A stretch of DNA of 64,000 nucleotides from Desertivibrio insolitus (GTDB taxonomy: Bacteria > Actinomycetota > Actinomycetes > Actinomycetales > Microbacteriaceae). A program made the position numbers and the translations under genes. Below, one piece after another: positions 37,266-47,410 of this stretch; position 1 is the first letter of the stretch, and every line of letters begins with the position of its first letter. The DNA lies in the NCBI RefSeq assembly GCF_017355965.1, contig NZ_JAFIQW010000004.1, forward strand, positions 478,469 through 542,468, written 5' to 3'. The notes under the pieces were generated by a model that saw nothing but the letters and a program-made list of their open reading frames with translations, was not told where the DNA came from and did no database searches.

Positions 37266-38780
37266 ATGGCTGACTACATCGTCGCGATCGACCAGGGCAC
37301 GACATCCACCCGCGCGATCGTGTTCGATCACTCCGGCTCGATCGTCTCGGTCGGGCAGAAGGAGCACGAGCAGATCTTCCCCAAGGCCGGGTGGGTCGAG
37401 CACGACCCGAAGGAGATCTGGGACAACACCCGCGAGGTGATCGGGCAGGCGCTCTCCCGCGCCGACATCACCCGCCACGACGTCGCCGCGGTCGGCATCA
37501 CCAACCAGCGCGAGACCGCGGTCGTCTGGGACAAGAACACCGGCGAGCCCGTCTACAACGCCATCGTCTGGCAGGACACACGCACCCAGGCCATCGTCGA
37601 GCGCTTCGCTCAGGACGGCGGCCTCGAGCGGTTCAAGGAGAAGGTGGGCCTTCCCCTCTCGACGTACTTCTCGGGCACGAAGATCGTCTGGATCCTCGAG
37701 AACGTCGACGGCGCCCGCGAACGGGCCGAGGCAGGCGACCTGCTGTTCGGCACCACCGACACCTGGGTGCTCTGGAACCTGACCGGCGGTACCGAGGGCG
37801 GCGTCCACGCCACCGACGTCACCAACGCCTCGCGGACGCTGTTCATGGACCTCGAGACGCTGCAGTGGGACGACGACATCCTCTCCGTCTTCGGGGTCCC
37901 GCGCTCCATGCTTCCCGAGATCAAGAGCTCGTCGGAGGTGTACGGCACGGTGGAGTCGTCCTCGCTGCTGCGGGAGGTGCCGATCGCGGGCATCCTCGGC
38001 GACCAGCAGGCCGCGACCTTCGGCCAGGCCGCGTTCGATCCCGGTGAGGCGAAGAACACCTACGGCACCGGCAACTTCCTCATCTTCAACACCGGTGAGG
38101 AGATTGTCCGCTCCGAGAACGGGCTGCTCACCACGCTCGGCTACAAGCTCGGCGACCAGCCCCCGCACTACGCGCTCGAAGGATCGATCGCGGTGACGGG
38201 ATCGCTGGTGCAGTGGCTGCGCGACAACCTGGGCCTGATCGGGTCCGCCCCGGAGATCGAGCAGCTCGCCGCCACGGTCGAGGACAACGGTGGCGCGTAC
38301 TTCGTGCCGGCGTTCTCCGGCCTGTTCGCCCCCTACTGGCGGGCCGAGGCCCGCGGCGCCCTCGTCGGCCTCACCCGGTACGTGAACAAGGGGCACATCG
38401 CCCGCGCCGTGCTCGAGGCCACCGCGTTCCAGACCCGCGAGGTCCTCGACGCCGTCAACGCCGACTCCGGCGTCCCTCTGTCGGAGCTGAAGGTCGACGG
38501 CGGCATGATCGCCAACAACACCCTCATGCAGTTCCAGGCCGACATCCTCGGCGTCCCCGTCGTCCGCCCCGTCGTCGCCGAGACCACCGCCCTCGGCGCC
38601 GCCTACGCCGCCGGCCTCGCCACCGGCTTCTGGTCCAACCTCGACGAACTCCGCGCCAACTGGCAGGAAGACCGCCGCTGGGAACCCCAGATGGACGACA
38701 CCGAACGCGAACGCCAACTCCGACTCTGGAAGAAGGCCGTCACCAAGACCTTCGACTGGGTCGACGAAGACGTCCAGTGA
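37266..38780 (+). CDS. glpK: Glycerol kinase
   Basis: 504 residues, full length. FGGY family: [13 protein letters not shown] (9-21), [26 protein letters not shown] and [21 protein letters not shown]. Phosphorylates glycerol to sn-glycerol-3-phosphate. The 3' end from about 38630 uses GAA almost exclusively for Glu whereas the earlier part uses GAG, a sharp switch suggesting a recombined 3' segment. No glpD is in the window. Confidence 0.97.
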   Translation: MADYIVAIDQGTTSTRAIVFDHSGSIVSVGQKEHEQIFPKAGWVEHDPKEIWDNTREVIGQALSRADITRHDVAAVGITNQRETAVVWDKNTGEPVYNAIVWQDTRTQAIVERFAQDGGLERFKEKVGLPLSTYFSGTKIVWILENVDGARERAEAGDLLFGTTDTWVLWNLTGGTEGGVHATDVTNASRTLFMDLETLQWDDDILSVFGVPRSMLPEIKSSSEVYGTVESSSLLREVPIAGILGDQQAATFGQAAFDPGEAKNTYGTGNFLIFNTGEEIVRSENGLLTTLGYKLGDQPPHYALEGSIAVTGSLVQWLRDNLGLIGSAPEIEQLAATVEDNGGAYFVPAFSGLFAPYWRAEARGALVGLTRYVNKGHIARAVLEATAFQTREVLDAVNADSGVPLSELKVDGGMIANNTLMQFQADILGVPVVRPVVAETTALGAAYAAGLATGFWSNLDELRANWQEDRRWEPQMDDTERERQLRLWKKAVTKTFDWVDEDVQ

Positions 38781-38796
38781 CGGGACGGTAGGAACG

Positions 38797-38826
38797 GAAG
38801 GCGGGGCTCGCGAGGGCCCCGCCTTC
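38797..38826 (+). terminator. Intrinsic terminator after glpK
   Basis: GAAGGCGGGGC / GCCCCGCCTTC stem, 8-nt loop, followed by CTGGCGTTCC rather than a T-run. Confidence 0.7.
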
Positions 38827-38847
38827 TGGCGTTCCGGGACGCCGGCG

Positions 38848-38938
38848 CGGCGTCAGCGCCGGTAGGGCGTCAGGCTGGATTGCGCGTCAGGCGCGGTTGG
38901 GCGTCGGGCCCGGTTGAGGTCACGCCCGGTTGGTCGCC
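38848..38938. repeat. Degenerate ~17-bp tandem repeats before the trpD end
   Basis: Four to five copies of a unit close to GGCGTCAGGCSCGGTTG occur in a row, the last ones running into the trpD 3' end. No coding role apparent outside trpD. Confidence 0.55.
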
Positions 38939-39975
38939 TCGACCCACTGGTCGAGCTTCGCCGAGGCCGCCCCCGAGTCGACGGCCTCGGCCGCGACGGC
39001 GAGCTTCGCCTCAAAGCGCTCGAGGATGTCGCGGTGCACGGAGCCCGGATCGACGGCCAGCTCGTAGGACACGAGACCGGCGGCGGCGTTGAGCAGCACG
39101 ATGTCGCGCACGGCGCCCCGCTCCCCCGCGAGCACGCGTCGCAGCACCCCGGCGTTGTGTTCGGCGTCGCCGCCGACGAGGTCCTCGATGGATGCGACGG
39201 GGATGCCGAGGTCGCGCGGGTCGAGGTCGTGCTCGTTCACCTGGCCGCGGGAGATCTCCCAGATCTGGCTGTGCCCGGTCGTCGAGAGCTCGTCGAGGCC
39301 GTCGTCCCCGCGGAAGACGAGGGCGGTCGCGCCCCGCGTCTGGAACACGCCGACGAGCAGCGGCACCTTGTCGGCCGACGCGACGCCGACCGCGCTCGCC
39401 TCGGGGCGTGCCGGATTGCACAGGGGGCCGAGGAAGTTGAAGACGGTGGGAACGCCGATCTCGCGGCGCACCGCGCCAGCGTGCCGGAAGCCGGGGTGGA
39501 ACATCGCGGCGAACGCGAACGAGATGCCGGTCTCCTCGAAGACCCGGGCGACCCCGGCGGGATCGAGGTCGAGCGAGACGCCGAGGGCCGCGAGCACGTC
39601 CGACGAGCCCGACGAGGAGCTCGCCGCCCGGTTGCCGTGCTTCAGTACCGGCACTCCGGCGGCCGCGGCGATGATGCTCGCCGTCGTCGAGACGTTGACG
39701 GTGCCGAAGCGGTCGCCGCCCGTGCCCACGATGTCGAGCGCCATCGGATCCACCGGCAGCGGGAGGGCGTTCTCGAGCACGGCGTCCCGGAACCCGACGA
39801 TCTCGCCGACCGTCTCCCCCTTCGTGCGCAGAGCGACGAGGAACGCGGCGAGCTGAGCCGGCGTCGCCTCGCCCTGCATGACCTGCTGCATCGCCCAGGT
39901 CGCCTCGCGGATGCTGAGGTCCTCGCCCTCGAGAAGGGTCGAGATGAGTGCGGGCCAGGTGGGGACGGACTGCAT
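38920..39975 (-). CDS. trpD: Anthranilate phosphoribosyltransferase
   Basis: 351 residues. Transfers phosphoribosyl to anthranilate in tryptophan synthesis. DIVGTGGDRFGTVNVST binds PRPP, KHGNRAASSSSGSSDVLAALG is the second signature, and FNFLGPLCNPARP the anthranilate-side loop. Stands alone from other trp genes and divergent from ctaE, an arrangement common in actinobacteria. Confidence 0.96.
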   Translation of the reverse strand: MQSVPTWPALISTLLEGEDLSIREATWAMQQVMQGEATPAQLAAFLVALRTKGETVGEIVGFRDAVLENALPLPVDPMALDIVGTGGDRFGTVNVSTTASIIAAAAGVPVLKHGNRAASSSSGSSDVLAALGVSLDLDPAGVARVFEETGISFAFAAMFHPGFRHAGAVRREIGVPTVFNFLGPLCNPARPEASAVGVASADKVPLLVGVFQTRGATALVFRGDDGLDELSTTGHSQIWEISRGQVNEHDLDPRDLGIPVASIEDLVGGDAEHNAGVLRRVLAGERGAVRDIVLLNAAAGLVSYELAVDPGSVHRDILERFEAKLAVAAEAVDSGAASAKLDQWVEATNRA

Positions 39976-40099
39976 GCAGCCACCCTACTGAGGGCCGTCC
40001 AGCGCCTAGGCGGCCGTCGACACGCCCGACTTCGACAAACTTGTAGAAATCACCCCTGTGGAACGAGCCCGGCCACCGCGAGTGCCCCATAATGGAACC

Positions 40100-40732
40100 G
40101 TGACCACCACCACCGCTTCACGGCCCGTCGCGCCGGTCGTCCATCGGCCGAACGTCGTCGCGGTCGGAACGATCGTCTGGCTGGGCAGCGAGGTCATGTT
40201 CTTCGCCGGCCTGTTCGCGATCTACTTCACTCTTCGTTCGACCTCTCCCGAGCTCTGGGAGGCGCAGACCTCACTGCTAAACGTGCCGTACTCGCTCGTC
40301 AACACGATCATCCTCGTGCTGTCCAGCGTGACGTGCCAGTTCGGCGTCTTCGCCGCCGAGCGCCTCCAGGCCCGCGCCACCGGCAAGTGGTACCAGGTGG
40401 GCAAGTGGGGCATGGTCGAGTGGTTCTTCCTGACCTATGCCATGGGCGCCGTCTTCATCGTCGGACAGGTCTACGAGTACGTGACGCTCGTCAACGAGGG
40501 CATCGCCCTCAACTCGGATGCCTACGGCTCCGCCTTCTACCTCACGACCGGCTTCCACGGACTGCACGTGACCGGCGGTCTCATCGCCTTCCTGCTCGTC
40601 ATCGGCCGCGCCTTCGCCGTGAAGAACTTCGGCCACAAGGAGGCGACGAGCGCGATCGTCGTGTCGTACTACTGGCACTTCGTCGATGTGGTCTGGATCG
40701 GGCTGTTCCTGGTCATCTACGTACTGAAATAG
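40100..40732 (+). CDS. ctaE: Cytochrome c oxidase subunit III
   Basis: 210 residues, five membrane spans, family segments [39 protein letters not shown] and [22 protein letters not shown]. Part of the aa3 oxidase that forms a supercomplex with the bc1 complex encoded next. GTG start 40100 (a CATAAT element lies just upstream). Confidence 0.95.
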   Translation: MTTTTASRPVAPVVHRPNVVAVGTIVWLGSEVMFFAGLFAIYFTLRSTSPELWEAQTSLLNVPYSLVNTIILVLSSVTCQFGVFAAERLQARATGKWYQVGKWGMVEWFFLTYAMGAVFIVGQVYEYVTLVNEGIALNSDAYGSAFYLTTGFHGLHVTGGLIAFLLVIGRAFAVKNFGHKEATSAIVVSYYWHFVDVVWIGLFLVIYVLK

Positions 40733-40735
40733 GAA

Positions 40736-41566
40736 TTGAGCATCTTGTCGAAGAAGACCACGTCTGATCGCTCCGGCCGCGGCCGGAACACCGGCCGCCG
40801 GCACCCCCTCGCCACGGTCGCTCTGCTCGCCATCGGCCTCATGACCACGGGTGGCGCCTACGCGGCCGTCACGACCGCGGCAGCCGCCGACGAGACCGCC
40901 TCCCCCGCCGTGACCCAGTCGACGATCGACGAGGGCCAGGTGCTGTTCGACGCCAACTGCGCCTCGTGCCACGGCCTCGACGCCGCCGGCACCGAGAACG
41001 GCCCGACCCTGATCGGCGTCGGCTCTGCCGCCGTCGACTTCCAGGTCGGCACCGGCCGCATGCCGATGGCGCGCAACCAGCCGCAGGCCGAGCAGAAGCC
41101 CGCTCAGTTCACCGACGAGCAGGTCACCGCCCTCGCCGAGTACGTCGCCTCGCTCGCCCCCGGGCCCGCGATCCCCGACGAGGAGTACCTGCAGGCCGAC
41201 GGCGACGCCACCAACGGCGCCGAGCTGTTCCGCATCAACTGCGCGATGTGCCACAACGTCGCCGGCGCCGGTGGCGCCCTCACGCAGGGCAAGTACGCCC
41301 CCACGCTCCGCGGCGTGCTCCCGCAGCACATCTACGAGGCCATGCAGACCGGCCCGCAGAACATGCCCGTCTTCAACGACCTGAATCTCAGCCCCGAGGA
41401 CAAGGCCGACATCATCACGTACCTCAAGTACATCGAGGACAACCCGGCTCCGGGCGGGTTCCGACTGGGCGACCTCGGTCCGGTCGCCGAGGGTCTCTTC
41501 ATGTGGATCTTCGGTCTCGGCGCCCTCGTCGCGGTCACGGTCTGGCTGACCGCCAAGTCGCACTGA
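40736..41566 (+). CDS. qcrC: Cytochrome bc1 complex dihaem cytochrome c subunit
   Basis: 276 residues. Two c-type haem sites CASCH (75-79) and CAMCH (169-173), an N-terminal membrane anchor (25-45) and a C-terminal one (about 252-272). In actinobacteria this subunit replaces a soluble cytochrome c and hands electrons straight to the oxidase. The start is TTG at 40736 or TTG at 40745; no ATG fits. Confidence 0.95.
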   Translation: MSILSKKTTSDRSGRGRNTGRRHPLATVALLAIGLMTTGGAYAAVTTAAAADETASPAVTQSTIDEGQVLFDANCASCHGLDAAGTENGPTLIGVGSAAVDFQVGTGRMPMARNQPQAEQKPAQFTDEQVTALAEYVASLAPGPAIPDEEYLQADGDATNGAELFRINCAMCHNVAGAGGALTQGKYAPTLRGVLPQHIYEAMQTGPQNMPVFNDLNLSPEDKADIITYLKYIEDNPAPGGFRLGDLGPVAEGLFMWIFGLGALVAVTVWLTAKSH

Positions 41567-41611
41567 CGAACGTGATCCCCACCTCCACCACAGCAATCCG
41601 AAGGGACGTCA

Positions 41612-42673
41612 ATGGCACAGCATGACGACGCCTCGACGCCTGGGTCGTCCATCGAGCGCCACACCGAGTCGTCTCCGGGCACCGCGGTCGTGACGGCCGA
41701 CGCCGCTCAGAATCCCGGCTTCCCGCCGCACGAGCCGCGCGTCACCGACGTCGACCCCAAGGCCGACAAGAAGGCCGAGCGCCAGGTCACGACCCTGTTC
41801 TTCCTGTCGCTCGTCGGCAGCATCTTCGCGGTCGCGGCGTACATCGCCTTCCCGATCGTCCCGGGTGACCTCGGCTCCGTCCGCCTGAACACCGCCCTCG
41901 TCGGCACCGGCATCGCCCTCGCGCTGCTCGGCATCGGCTTCGGCACGGTGCACTGGGCGAAGGCGCTCATGCGCGACACCGAGCTCGTCGAGCAGCGCCA
42001 CCCCACGCGCGGCACCGAGGAGACCCGTGCGAAGGCCGTCGAGGTCTTCACGCTGGGCAACCAGGAGTCGGGCATCGGCCGTCGCGCCCTCATCCGCAAC
42101 AGCCTCATCGGCGCCGCGGCCGTGGCCCCGCTGCCGGCGGTCGCGCTGTTCCGCGACCTCGCTCCTGCGGAGGACCCGAACGCGCTGCTCAAGCACACGC
42201 TGTGGGAGGAGGGCGTCCGCCTCACCCGCGACCCCGACGGCTCCCCCATCCGCGCCGCCGACGTCACCATCGGCAGCGTCTTCCACGTGATCCCCGAGGG
42301 GATCCGCGAGGAAGAGGAGTACCTCGAGGAGAAGGCCAAGGCGGCCGTGCTCCTCGTGCGTCTCAACCCCGGTGACCTCAACGAGCTTCCGGAGCGCGCG
42401 AGCTGGTCGTACGACGGCATCGTCGCGTACTCGAAGATCTGCACCCACGTCGGATGCCCGGTGGCCCTGTACGAGCAGCGCACGCACCACCTGCTGTGCC
42501 CGTGCCACCAGTCGGAGTTCGACATCGCCAATCACGCCGCCGTGATCTTCGGACCGGCGGCGCGGCCCCTGCCGCAGCTGCCCATCGCCGTCGACGACGA
42601 GGGCTACCTGATCGCCCAGAGCGATTTCACCGAGCCCGTCGGGCCGAGTTTCTGGGAGCGTGAGCGGGCATGA
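41612..42673 (+). CDS. qcrA: Rieske iron-sulphur subunit of bc1 complex
   Basis: 353 residues with an actinobacterial long N-terminus and three membrane spans. Rieske ligands in CTHVGCP and CPCHQSEFD. A twin-Arg (GRRALIRNSLIGAAAV) precedes the last span, which is inserted by Tat; tatAC are in this window. ATGA overlap with qcrB. Confidence 0.95.
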   Translation: MAQHDDASTPGSSIERHTESSPGTAVVTADAAQNPGFPPHEPRVTDVDPKADKKAERQVTTLFFLSLVGSIFAVAAYIAFPIVPGDLGSVRLNTALVGTGIALALLGIGFGTVHWAKALMRDTELVEQRHPTRGTEETRAKAVEVFTLGNQESGIGRRALIRNSLIGAAAVAPLPAVALFRDLAPAEDPNALLKHTLWEEGVRLTRDPDGSPIRAADVTIGSVFHVIPEGIREEEEYLEEKAKAAVLLVRLNPGDLNELPERASWSYDGIVAYSKICTHVGCPVALYEQRTHHLLCPCHQSEFDIANHAAVIFGPAARPLPQLPIAVDDEGYLIAQSDFTEPVGPSFWERERA

Positions 42674-44286
42674 CCACCGCCCCTACATCCACCCCATCCA
42701 CACTGCCTCCGACGCGTACCGCGCGTCTCACCGGGGCTGCCGCCAACTACATCGACGAGCGCACGAGCATCTCGGGCATCGTCAAGGAGCTCGGCCGCAA
42801 GATCTTCCCCGACCACTGGTCGTTCATGCTCGGCGAGGTGGCGCTCTACAGCTTCGTCGTCATCCTGCTGAGCGGCACGTGGCTGACGTTCTTCTTCCAG
42901 CCGTCGATGGCCGAGGTGCACTACGAGGGCTCCTACGTGCCCCTCAAGGGCCTCGAGATGTCCATCGCGTACGCGTCGGCGCTCGACATCTCGTTCGACA
43001 TCCGCGGTGGTCTGCTCATGCGGCAGATGCACCACTGGGCGGCGCTGCTCTTCATCGCGGCCATCGGTCTGCACATGCTGCGCGTGTTCTTCACGGGCGC
43101 GTTCCGCAAGCCGCGTGAGATCAACTGGTTCGTCGGCTTCGTCCTCTTCATCCTCGCGATGGCCGAGGGCTTCACGGGCTACTCGCTCCCCGACGACCTG
43201 CTCTCCGGCAACGGTCTCCGCATCATCGACGGCATGGTGAAGGCCATCCCGATCATCGGTGTCTGGATCTCCTACCTCCTGTTCGGTGGCGAGTTCCCCG
43301 GCACGGACGTCGTGGCGCGCTTCTACTCGCTGCACATCCTGCTGCTGCCCGCGGTGCTCGTCGCTGCGCTCGGCGTGCACATGCTGCTGCTCATCATCAA
43401 CAAGCACACGCAGTTCGCCGGACCGGGCAAGACCAACGACAACGTCGTGGGTGTGCCGATCATGCCGGTGTTCGCGGCCAAGGCCGGCGGCTTCTTCTTC
43501 ATCGTGTTCGGCGTGCTGACGGTCATCGCGGCCTTCTTCACGATCAACCCGATCTGGAACTACGGTCCGTACGACCCGTCGCCGGTGTCCGCCGGTACCC
43601 AGCCCGACTGGTACATCGGCTTCGCCGACGGTGCGCTGCGTCTCGTCCCGCCCCACCTCGAGACGGTGATCTTCGGCTACGTGTTCTCGTGGAACATCCT
43701 GCTGCCGCTCGGCGTGCTGCCGCTGTTCCTCGGCGCCGTGGCGTTCTACCCCTGGCTCGAGGCCTGGATCACGGGTGACAAGCGCGAGCACCACATCGCC
43801 GACCGTCCCCGCAACGCCCCCGTCCGCACCGCGATCGGCGCCGCCGGCGTCACCTTCTACGCCGTGCTGTGGGCCGCTGCGAGCTCGGACCTGATCGCGA
43901 CCCACTTCGGGCTCGGCATCGAGATGGTGATCCACACGCTCCAGGCGCTGCTGTTCATCGGACCGGTGGTCGCGTTCATGCTGACGCGTCGCATCTGCCT
44001 CGGTCTGCAGCGTAAGGACCGCGAGATCGCGCTCCACGGTTTCGAGTCGGGCCGCATCGTGCGTCTCCCCGGTGGCGAGTACATCGAGGTGCACGAGCAG
44101 GTCGACGAGTACGAGCGCTGGAAGCTGCTGGCGTACGACGACTACCAGCCGCTCATGCTGCGTCCGAACGCCCGTGGCCAGATCACGGTCGGCGAGCGGA
44201 TCCGTTCGCGGCTCTCCGGCTGGTTCTACGAGGACCGGATCAGCCCGGTCAACCAGCGCGAGCTCGAGGAGTCGTCGCACCACTAG
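42670..44286 (+). CDS. qcrB: Cytochrome b subunit of bc1 complex
   Basis: 538 residues. Haem-ligating His pairs in MRQMHHWAALLFIAAIGLHMLRVF and SLHILLLPAVLVAALGVHMLLL, quinol-site GYSLPDDLLSG and the PDWY motif (TQPDWYIGFADG). C-terminal cytoplasmic extension of about 120 residues typical of actinobacteria. Confidence 0.97.
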   Translation: MTTAPTSTPSTLPPTRTARLTGAAANYIDERTSISGIVKELGRKIFPDHWSFMLGEVALYSFVVILLSGTWLTFFFQPSMAEVHYEGSYVPLKGLEMSIAYASALDISFDIRGGLLMRQMHHWAALLFIAAIGLHMLRVFFTGAFRKPREINWFVGFVLFILAMAEGFTGYSLPDDLLSGNGLRIIDGMVKAIPIIGVWISYLLFGGEFPGTDVVARFYSLHILLLPAVLVAALGVHMLLLIINKHTQFAGPGKTNDNVVGVPIMPVFAAKAGGFFFIVFGVLTVIAAFFTINPIWNYGPYDPSPVSAGTQPDWYIGFADGALRLVPPHLETVIFGYVFSWNILLPLGVLPLFLGAVAFYPWLEAWITGDKREHHIADRPRNAPVRTAIGAAGVTFYAVLWAAASSDLIATHFGLGIEMVIHTLQALLFIGPVVAFMLTRRICLGLQRKDREIALHGFESGRIVRLPGGEYIEVHEQVDEYERWKLLAYDDYQPLMLRPNARGQITVGERIRSRLSGWFYEDRISPVNQRELEESSHH

Positions 44287-44295
44287 GTCGCGACA

Positions 44296-44332
44296 CGAAG
44301 GGGCCGGATGCCAGTGGCATCCGGCCCCTTCG
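44296..44332 (+). terminator. Terminator after qcrB
   Basis: CGAAGGGGCCGGATGCC and GGCATCCGGCCCCTTCG form a perfect 17-bp stem with loop AGT, followed by TCGTTGCT. Confidence 0.9.
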
Positions 44333-44362
44333 TCGTTGCTGCCGTCGCGGTGCAGGCACGGA

Positions 44363-44396
44363 GAAGGGGCGGCACCCCGTCGGGTGCCGCCCCTTC
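44363..44396 (-). terminator. Terminator of the amidohydrolase operon
   Basis: GAAGGGGCGGCACCC / GGGTGCCGCCCCTTC, perfect 15-bp stem, CGTC loop. Placed just past the end of the minus-strand amidohydrolase gene. Confidence 0.85.
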
Positions 44397-44407
44397 CGGG
44401 CTCGGGG

Positions 44408-46039
44408 CTACGCCTCGAAGACGGTCTCCCCCGCCACGACGGTGCGGACGACGCGCAGATCGAGCAGGGAGCGCTCGGGCTCGGCGAACGGATCGGCGTC
44501 GAGCACGACGAGGTCCGCGTCGTAGCCCGCCCGGATGCGGCCGAGGCGGTGCTCCTCCCCGTAGGACGCGGCGGCGTCGAGCGTGACGTGACGCAGCGCG
44601 GCCGCAAGCGGTACGGCGTACTCCGGCTGCGCGGGCGGCAGTTCCGGCTGCAGGGCCGATCCCCTGGTCGTCGCGATGTGCAGGTTGGCGAGTGCGTGGT
44701 GGGGCGCGGTCGGGGCATCCGTGCTGAAGGCCAGCCGGGCGCCGGCCTGCGGGAAGAGCGGCCAGGCGAAGCCGTGGTCGGCGCGCTCGTCGCCGAGCTG
44801 CACTCGCCAGTTGTCCTGAATGGCGGGGTCGGCATGCACGGGCTGCATCGACGCGGTGACGCCGATCCGCGCCATCCGTGCCGGCGTCTCGGCGGAGACG
44901 ACCTCGAGGTGCTCGATGCGGGGCCGACGGTCCCAGCGCTCCCGCGTGTCGACGAGCTCCTCGAGCACGTCGAGCGCGAGTTCGCTCGCCCCGTCCCCGA
45001 TCGCGTGCATCGCGATACGAAGACGTGCGTCGTCCGCGGCGAACACGACGGGAGGCAGCGCGGCGGACGGCCACAGCGGCTCGCCGTTCGAGCCGTCCGC
45101 GTAGGGCCGCACCATCGTCGCGGTGCACGCGTCGATCACGCCGTCGAGGATGAGCTTGATGCCGATCACCCGAAGCCACGGCGAGCCGTCGCGGGCGAAC
45201 TCGGCCGCCCGGGCGACCTGGGCGAGGTTCTGCTCGGGGTCGCCGGAGTCGGCGACGAGCCAGTGGGCGGCGACCCGCACGGGGAGGCGGCCGCCGCGCC
45301 GCTCGGCGCAGCGGGAGAGAGCGGCCCACGCGAGTTCGTCCATCGCCATGTCGACGACCGAGGTGACCCCGGCCGCACTGTAGGCGGCGAGGGCGCGCTC
45401 GATCGCAGCGTCGCGGTCGTCGTCGCTGGCGAGCGAGGCGAGGTGGGCGCCCGCGAGCTCGAGGCCGGCCCGCTCGTAGAGCATCCCCGCGGGGGCGCCC
45501 GTGGCGTCCCGAGAGATGCGGCCGCCGAGCGGGTCGGGGGTGTCAGCCGTGATACCCATCGCGCGGAGGGCGGCCGAGTTCACCCACACCGAGTGCAGGT
45601 CGTTCGCGTCGAGGAAGACCGGCACGTCGGGCACGGCCTCGTCGAGCATCGCGGCGGTAGGCTCGCCCTCGACGGCGTCGAAGAGCCAGCCGCGACCGAG
45701 CACGACGCCGCCCTCGTCGCCGAGCGCCGCGCGGGCCTTCCGCAGCCGGCGCTGGATCTCGCCGAGGTCGCGCGCGTCCGTCAGCTCGACCTTGCCGAGC
45801 GCCTCGCCCAGCCAGAGCAGGTGCACGTGCGAGTCGATGAAGCCCGGCAGCACGAGTCGTCCGGGGAGTTCGACGATGCGCTCCCCCTGCGGCGCGGGGC
45901 CCCCCGGCGGCAGCACGTCGACGATGGTGCCGCCGTCGATCACGACGCCGGAGCCCTGGTCGAGGGCGAAACCGGTGACGTCCGCCGCATCGGCGGCGGG
46001 ACTGAGTACGTTCGCGGCGGTCAGCACCGTGCGGGTCAT
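44408..46039 (-). CDS. YtcJ-like amidohydrolase
   Basis: 543 residues. Amidohydrolase family 3: metal motif HVHLLW (GFIDSHVHLLWLG), LHSVWVNSAALRAMGI, AMHAIGDGASELALDVLE, RIEHLEVV and FSTDAP. Cytoplasmic. Natural substrates of YtcJ-like enzymes are mostly unknown. Coupled to the MFS gene by ATGA, suggesting the transporter imports or exports its substrate or product. Confidence 0.88.
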   Translation of the reverse strand: MTRTVLTAANVLSPAADAADVTGFALDQGSGVVIDGGTIVDVLPPGGPAPQGERIVELPGRLVLPGFIDSHVHLLWLGEALGKVELTDARDLGEIQRRLRKARAALGDEGGVVLGRGWLFDAVEGEPTAAMLDEAVPDVPVFLDANDLHSVWVNSAALRAMGITADTPDPLGGRISRDATGAPAGMLYERAGLELAGAHLASLASDDDRDAAIERALAAYSAAGVTSVVDMAMDELAWAALSRCAERRGGRLPVRVAAHWLVADSGDPEQNLAQVARAAEFARDGSPWLRVIGIKLILDGVIDACTATMVRPYADGSNGEPLWPSAALPPVVFAADDARLRIAMHAIGDGASELALDVLEELVDTRERWDRRPRIEHLEVVSAETPARMARIGVTASMQPVHADPAIQDNWRVQLGDERADHGFAWPLFPQAGARLAFSTDAPTAPHHALANLHIATTRGSALQPELPPAQPEYAVPLAAALRHVTLDAAASYGEEHRLGRIRAGYDADLVVLDADPFAEPERSLLDLRVVRTVVAGETVFEA

Positions 46040-47286
46040 GGGCGGCCCGCCTCGAGCGTGTGCGCACCGGCATCCGGAACGGCCTCGGCGGCGGCCCTCT
46101 CACGGCGCTCGATGCGGCTGGAGAGGCGGGCGATGAGCACGACCGGCACGGCGATCGCCCAGCTGATGATCGCGATCGTCCAGCCGAAGCCGGCGTAGCC
46201 GAAGGTCTCGGCGAGCCAGGCACCGACGATCGGGGCGAAGCTCGAGCCGATGAGGTAGACGCCGAGGCAGGGGCCCGACCAGCGGCCGTTGGCGTCGAGC
46301 GCGGCGGCGGTGGCGATGAAGAGCAGGAAGACCGCGAGGTAGACGGTGTTCCAGGCGATCAGCACGATCGTCAGCACGGTCGGATCGGTCGCGAGCGACG
46401 CGGCGAGCTTGAGCCCGCCACCGAGCACGAGCAGCACGAGGAGAGGCACGGCGCGACCCAGCCGGTCGCCGATGAAGATCAGCACGATCGAGGCGAGCAG
46501 CCCGCCGGCGGTCGACGCGCTCAGCACGAAGCCGAGCCCGGCGTCGTCGAGGCCCGCCTGGTCGGCGCCCATCGCGCCGGCGAGAGCCCAGAGGGAGTCC
46601 TCCCCCACCGCCCACAGCGCGAAGAGCGCGAGGATGCCGATGCCGGCGGCGGTGAGGGCGCGCGACGGTGCCGCGGCCGCGGCGACGGCCGGTCGCTCCG
46701 CGTCGTCGAACGCCGCGAGGGGCGCAGCCGGCAGCCAGTGCGAGACGAAGAGCACCGCGAGGGCCATCCCCGCGACGAGGCCGAAGGCGCTACCAAGCGT
46801 GATGCCGAGCAGCGGGATGACGGCGAGCACGACGGTCACGATGCCGCGGTTCACGAGGCCGCTGACGGCCGAGATCCGGTTGGGGTTGCGCAGGGCGGCG
46901 AGGGCCGCGCCGCTCGAGGCGACGGCGCCGCCCGCTCCGGCACCGCCGACGATGACGCCGGCGATCGTCAGGGCGGGGCCGAGCCCCAGGGCCGCGACGC
47001 CGTAGCCGACGACGGTGACCGCGAGGCCGACCCTGGCGACGAGGGTGCGGCGGCGTCCCTCGGCGAGGCGTGTCACGGCGAGGCAGGTCAGGGCGGTCGC
47101 GAGGAGGGAGCCGGTCATGACGGCGCCCGCCTCGGTCGCGCCCGTGCCGAGCGCCTCCTGCAGGGCGATGATCATGAACGGCAGCACGTTCGCCGTCAGC
47201 AGGCCGATGACCGCGAGCCCGAAGGTCGAGACCGCGCGCGGCAGGGTGAGGGGCAGCCGTTCGACCGCGCCGGGTGCATTCGTCAT
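46036..47286 (-). CDS. MFS transporter
   Basis: 416 residues, twelve predicted membrane spans, short loops rich in Arg at the cytoplasmic side (GRRRTLVARVG between spans 2 and 3 is the motif A loop). Substrate unknown. First gene of the operon with the amidohydrolase; a palindrome 47 bp upstream and a divergent TetR gene indicate repression. Confidence 0.88.
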   Translation of the reverse strand: MTNAPGAVERLPLTLPRAVSTFGLAVIGLLTANVLPFMIIALQEALGTGATEAGAVMTGSLLATALTCLAVTRLAEGRRRTLVARVGLAVTVVGYGVAALGLGPALTIAGVIVGGAGAGGAVASSGAALAALRNPNRISAVSGLVNRGIVTVVLAVIPLLGITLGSAFGLVAGMALAVLFVSHWLPAAPLAAFDDAERPAVAAAAAPSRALTAAGIGILALFALWAVGEDSLWALAGAMGADQAGLDDAGLGFVLSASTAGGLLASIVLIFIGDRLGRAVPLLVLLVLGGGLKLAASLATDPTVLTIVLIAWNTVYLAVFLLFIATAAALDANGRWSGPCLGVYLIGSSFAPIVGAWLAETFGYAGFGWTIAIISWAIAVPVVLIARLSSRIERRERAAAEAVPDAGAHTLEAGRP

Positions 47287-47332
47287 GATCGTCCTTCCGA
47301 TCGGGCGTGGCGTCCTCGCTCCGCACCCGGCA

Positions 47333-47349
47333 AACTAATGGCGTTAGTT
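47333..47349. promoter_or_regulatory. Palindromic operator between MFS and TetR genes
   Basis: AACTAATGGCGTTAGTT: 6-bp perfect arms, 5-bp centre, in the divergent promoter region. The probable binding site for the TetR protein at 47411. Confidence 0.7.
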
Positions 47350-47410
47350 ATAGCGGTCCGCGAACCGGGGCCGCAATAGGCTGAGGGCCTTCGGCTCGGA
47401 CGGGGGGATC

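Noticed and set aside
38848..38938. Tandem ~17-bp repeats as a regulatory array
   Set aside because: Copies are degenerate and run into the trpD 3' end; no regulator-like symmetry. Kept only as a repeat feature.
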